From the NCBI RefSeq assembly GCF_021018895.1, contig NC_079369.1:7166694-7230693 (forward strand): DNA of 64,000 nucleotides, given 5' to 3'. The position numbers and the translations under genes are program-made. Every line of letters begins with the position of its first letter. The stretch's first letter is position 1. The stretch comes from Seriola aureovittata (Eukaryota > Chordata > Actinopteri > Carangiformes > Carangidae). Shown here one piece after another: positions 62,701-64,000 of this stretch. The notes under the pieces are model-generated. The model had not been told where the DNA came from. It did not search any database and was given only the letters and a program-made list of their open reading frames with translations.

Positions 62701-63973
62701 TGATAAGAGCAACTAAAGCTGATGGAGCCAGACAAACCACAAAAACTACAAACAGTCAGTCATCCAATGGCTGTCACGCTAATAGGCACTAGTAGTCCCT
62801 GGTAGTGCATTATCTAAAGGCTGTTTTCCCAATGTTAGTCCAAATATCAAAGTGAATCAGGTGACACACACTTACACTGTGCTTCTTTCTGACACTTCTG
62901 TGACTGCTCCTCTGGGCTGAGGCTGGTGTCTGCCTTGGGTAAAGGCTCGACCAGACACAAAGCAAAAGGCTGGAAGAGATCCAAACCAGGTCCTTCTCCT
63001 TTCCAGACGCAGCCCCTCACCACGGGCTCCAGCACCTTCATCTTCTTCTTGGTAGACATCAGCTCGTCCCACTCCCTCGCTTTCAGTTTCTGACGCAGTT
63101 TCTGCTTCTCCAGGTCTCCACCCTCCTGGGAGGTTACATGCGTGTTAATAGTGGTGCAAACGGGAAGAATTTTGAAAAAAGAAAATCTAAAAGATCTGTC
63201 TTTCAGATTAAGGAGACAATATTGCAGCTCCTCATCATACCTCCTCTTCCAGTGCCCCCTCATCATCTGAAAGGTAGCCATGAGGAACAAAGAAGCCGTC
63301 GTCGTCATCATCATCGTCATCTTCACCTTCACCTCCTTCCTCCTCATCTTCCTGAAAATGACCAAGAGTTCAAAGTCTTTTAAAAAGTACAATTATCATT
63401 TCTTTTCATAATACTTTCCTTGTTGTGAAAACACAAGATAAATAATAAGTTTGTTGTTTGCTCAAGTTCAGAAAAAATAATATAAGTATATTTCCTTTCA
63501 CGCTGATGATACAGTCAGAAAAGACACTCCAAAAATATTTTATATGATTATTCAGATATTAACTTCATTAAACATCTCTACTTTCTTGGTGTGATATAGA
63601 CAAATGGCATCTTATTTAAAAAAGAAAAACATGGACTCATTTATGTTGTGGTTCAAATCATTTCATACTTTACTTCATTTTAATCTCCAAACAATTATGA
63701 AGCCTTCAAAATGGACAATGCCAATATTTTTGCATGATTATAAACTACGTTTTAAAATAATTGTTATTGTAATTAATGTGTGGCCCACATCTCTGTTCTC
63801 CAAACGACACTGGGCACTGATGTAGACACAACAAACATAAAACTTGAAATAAAAGGAACACCTATACTTGTTCATCCTCCAATGAAACTTACCCCTTCAC
63901 TATGTGACAGGGACTCTCCCGGCTCCTCTTCCTCCCATTCTTCATCACTGTCCACCTCATAGTCCAACAAATC
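59771..63973 (-). CDS. chaf1a: Chromatin assembly factor 1 subunit A (p150), C-terminal part
   Basis: CHAF1A is the large subunit of CAF-1, which deposits H3-H4 on newly replicated DNA together with PCNA. Exons (minus): 63893-63973, 63241-63351, 62876-63125, 61748-61904, 61185-61506, 60909-60993, 59771-59883. They join in frame to 372 C-terminal residues; the N-terminal part lies beyond the right edge (human protein 956 aa). In order: the acidic LLDYEVDSDEEWEEEEPGES with an eight-Asp run and DGFFVPHGYLSDDEG (histone-binding acidic region); REWDELM and the region that contacts the CAF-1 core; a winged-helix DNA-binding domain from QLLPLLHGN through RLIRNNAVYEKR to CWYVHTEVL and LPVPCQW; then a Ser/Thr-rich stretch, SMSITKFMKR and ADGFQADTEDDDEDD. 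The final 37 residues are weakly conserved. No break is seen. Confidence 0.95.
60068..60087. repeat. Short (CA)n microsatellite in the last chaf1a intron
   Basis: About ten CA units. The rest of intron 59884-60908 and of introns 61905-62875 and 63352-63892 shows nothing I recognise. Confidence 0.9.
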
Positions 63974-64000
63974 CTGTGGTGAGAGACCACAGCTGTAAGC

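Overview
This is vertebrate nuclear DNA, most likely from a ray-finned, probably percomorph, fish. The genes are split into phase-consistent GT-AG exons, introns are short, CA/TG microsatellites are abundant, and several dispersed repeats match types I remember from spiny-rayed fish genomes. I see no operons, CRISPR arrays, phage or bacterial genes. The repeat families are recognised from memory and were not searched, and the species is not determined.

Layout, left to right: (1) first coding exon of serbp1 on the minus strand at 887-1145, with the rest of that gene beyond the left edge; (2) an unrecognised 128-residue plus-strand ORF with one probable membrane segment (3711-4097); (3) complete hsd17b7 on minus (9 exons, 336 aa, 4495-7314); (4) complete ddr2 on minus (16 coding exons, 860 aa, 9305-24034), with a long 3' UTR that ends close to the hsd17b7 promoter; (5) about 16 kb of repeat-rich DNA (24067-40150) with no convincing coding exon, probably ddr2 5' non-coding exon(s), promoter and intergenic DNA; (6) complete uap1 on minus (9 coding exons, 506 aa, 40757-49946) plus a probable non-coding first exon near 50.9 kb; (7) complete ubxn6 on plus (11 exons, 439 aa, 51961-56330); (8) the 3' part of chaf1a on minus (7 exons, 372 aa, 59771-63973), running off the right edge.

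The genes are functionally unrelated housekeeping and signalling genes: mRNA/ribosome binding (serbp1), cholesterol synthesis (hsd17b7), collagen-sensing receptor tyrosine kinase (ddr2), UDP-GlcNAc synthesis (uap1), p97/VCP cofactor (ubxn6) and the replication-coupled histone H3-H4 chaperone (chaf1a). What links them is synteny. uap1-ddr2-hsd17b7 keeps the order and orientation of human 1q23.3, and convergent ubxn6/chaf1a keeps that of human 19p13.3. The two blocks meet here between uap1 and ubxn6.

I found no evidence for a new multi-gene system. Points worth a second look are a phase-supported GC-AG first intron in ubxn6, a four-codon uORF whose TGA overlaps the ddr2 start codon (ATGA), a CA tract ten bases inside a ddr2 intron next to its 5' splice site, a nested pair of transposon-like repeats in ddr2 intron 1, a paired CRE/UPRE-like element at the uap1 promoter, and the orphan membrane ORF. 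Exon ends were set by hand from splice consensus, reading-frame phase and remembered human orthologues.
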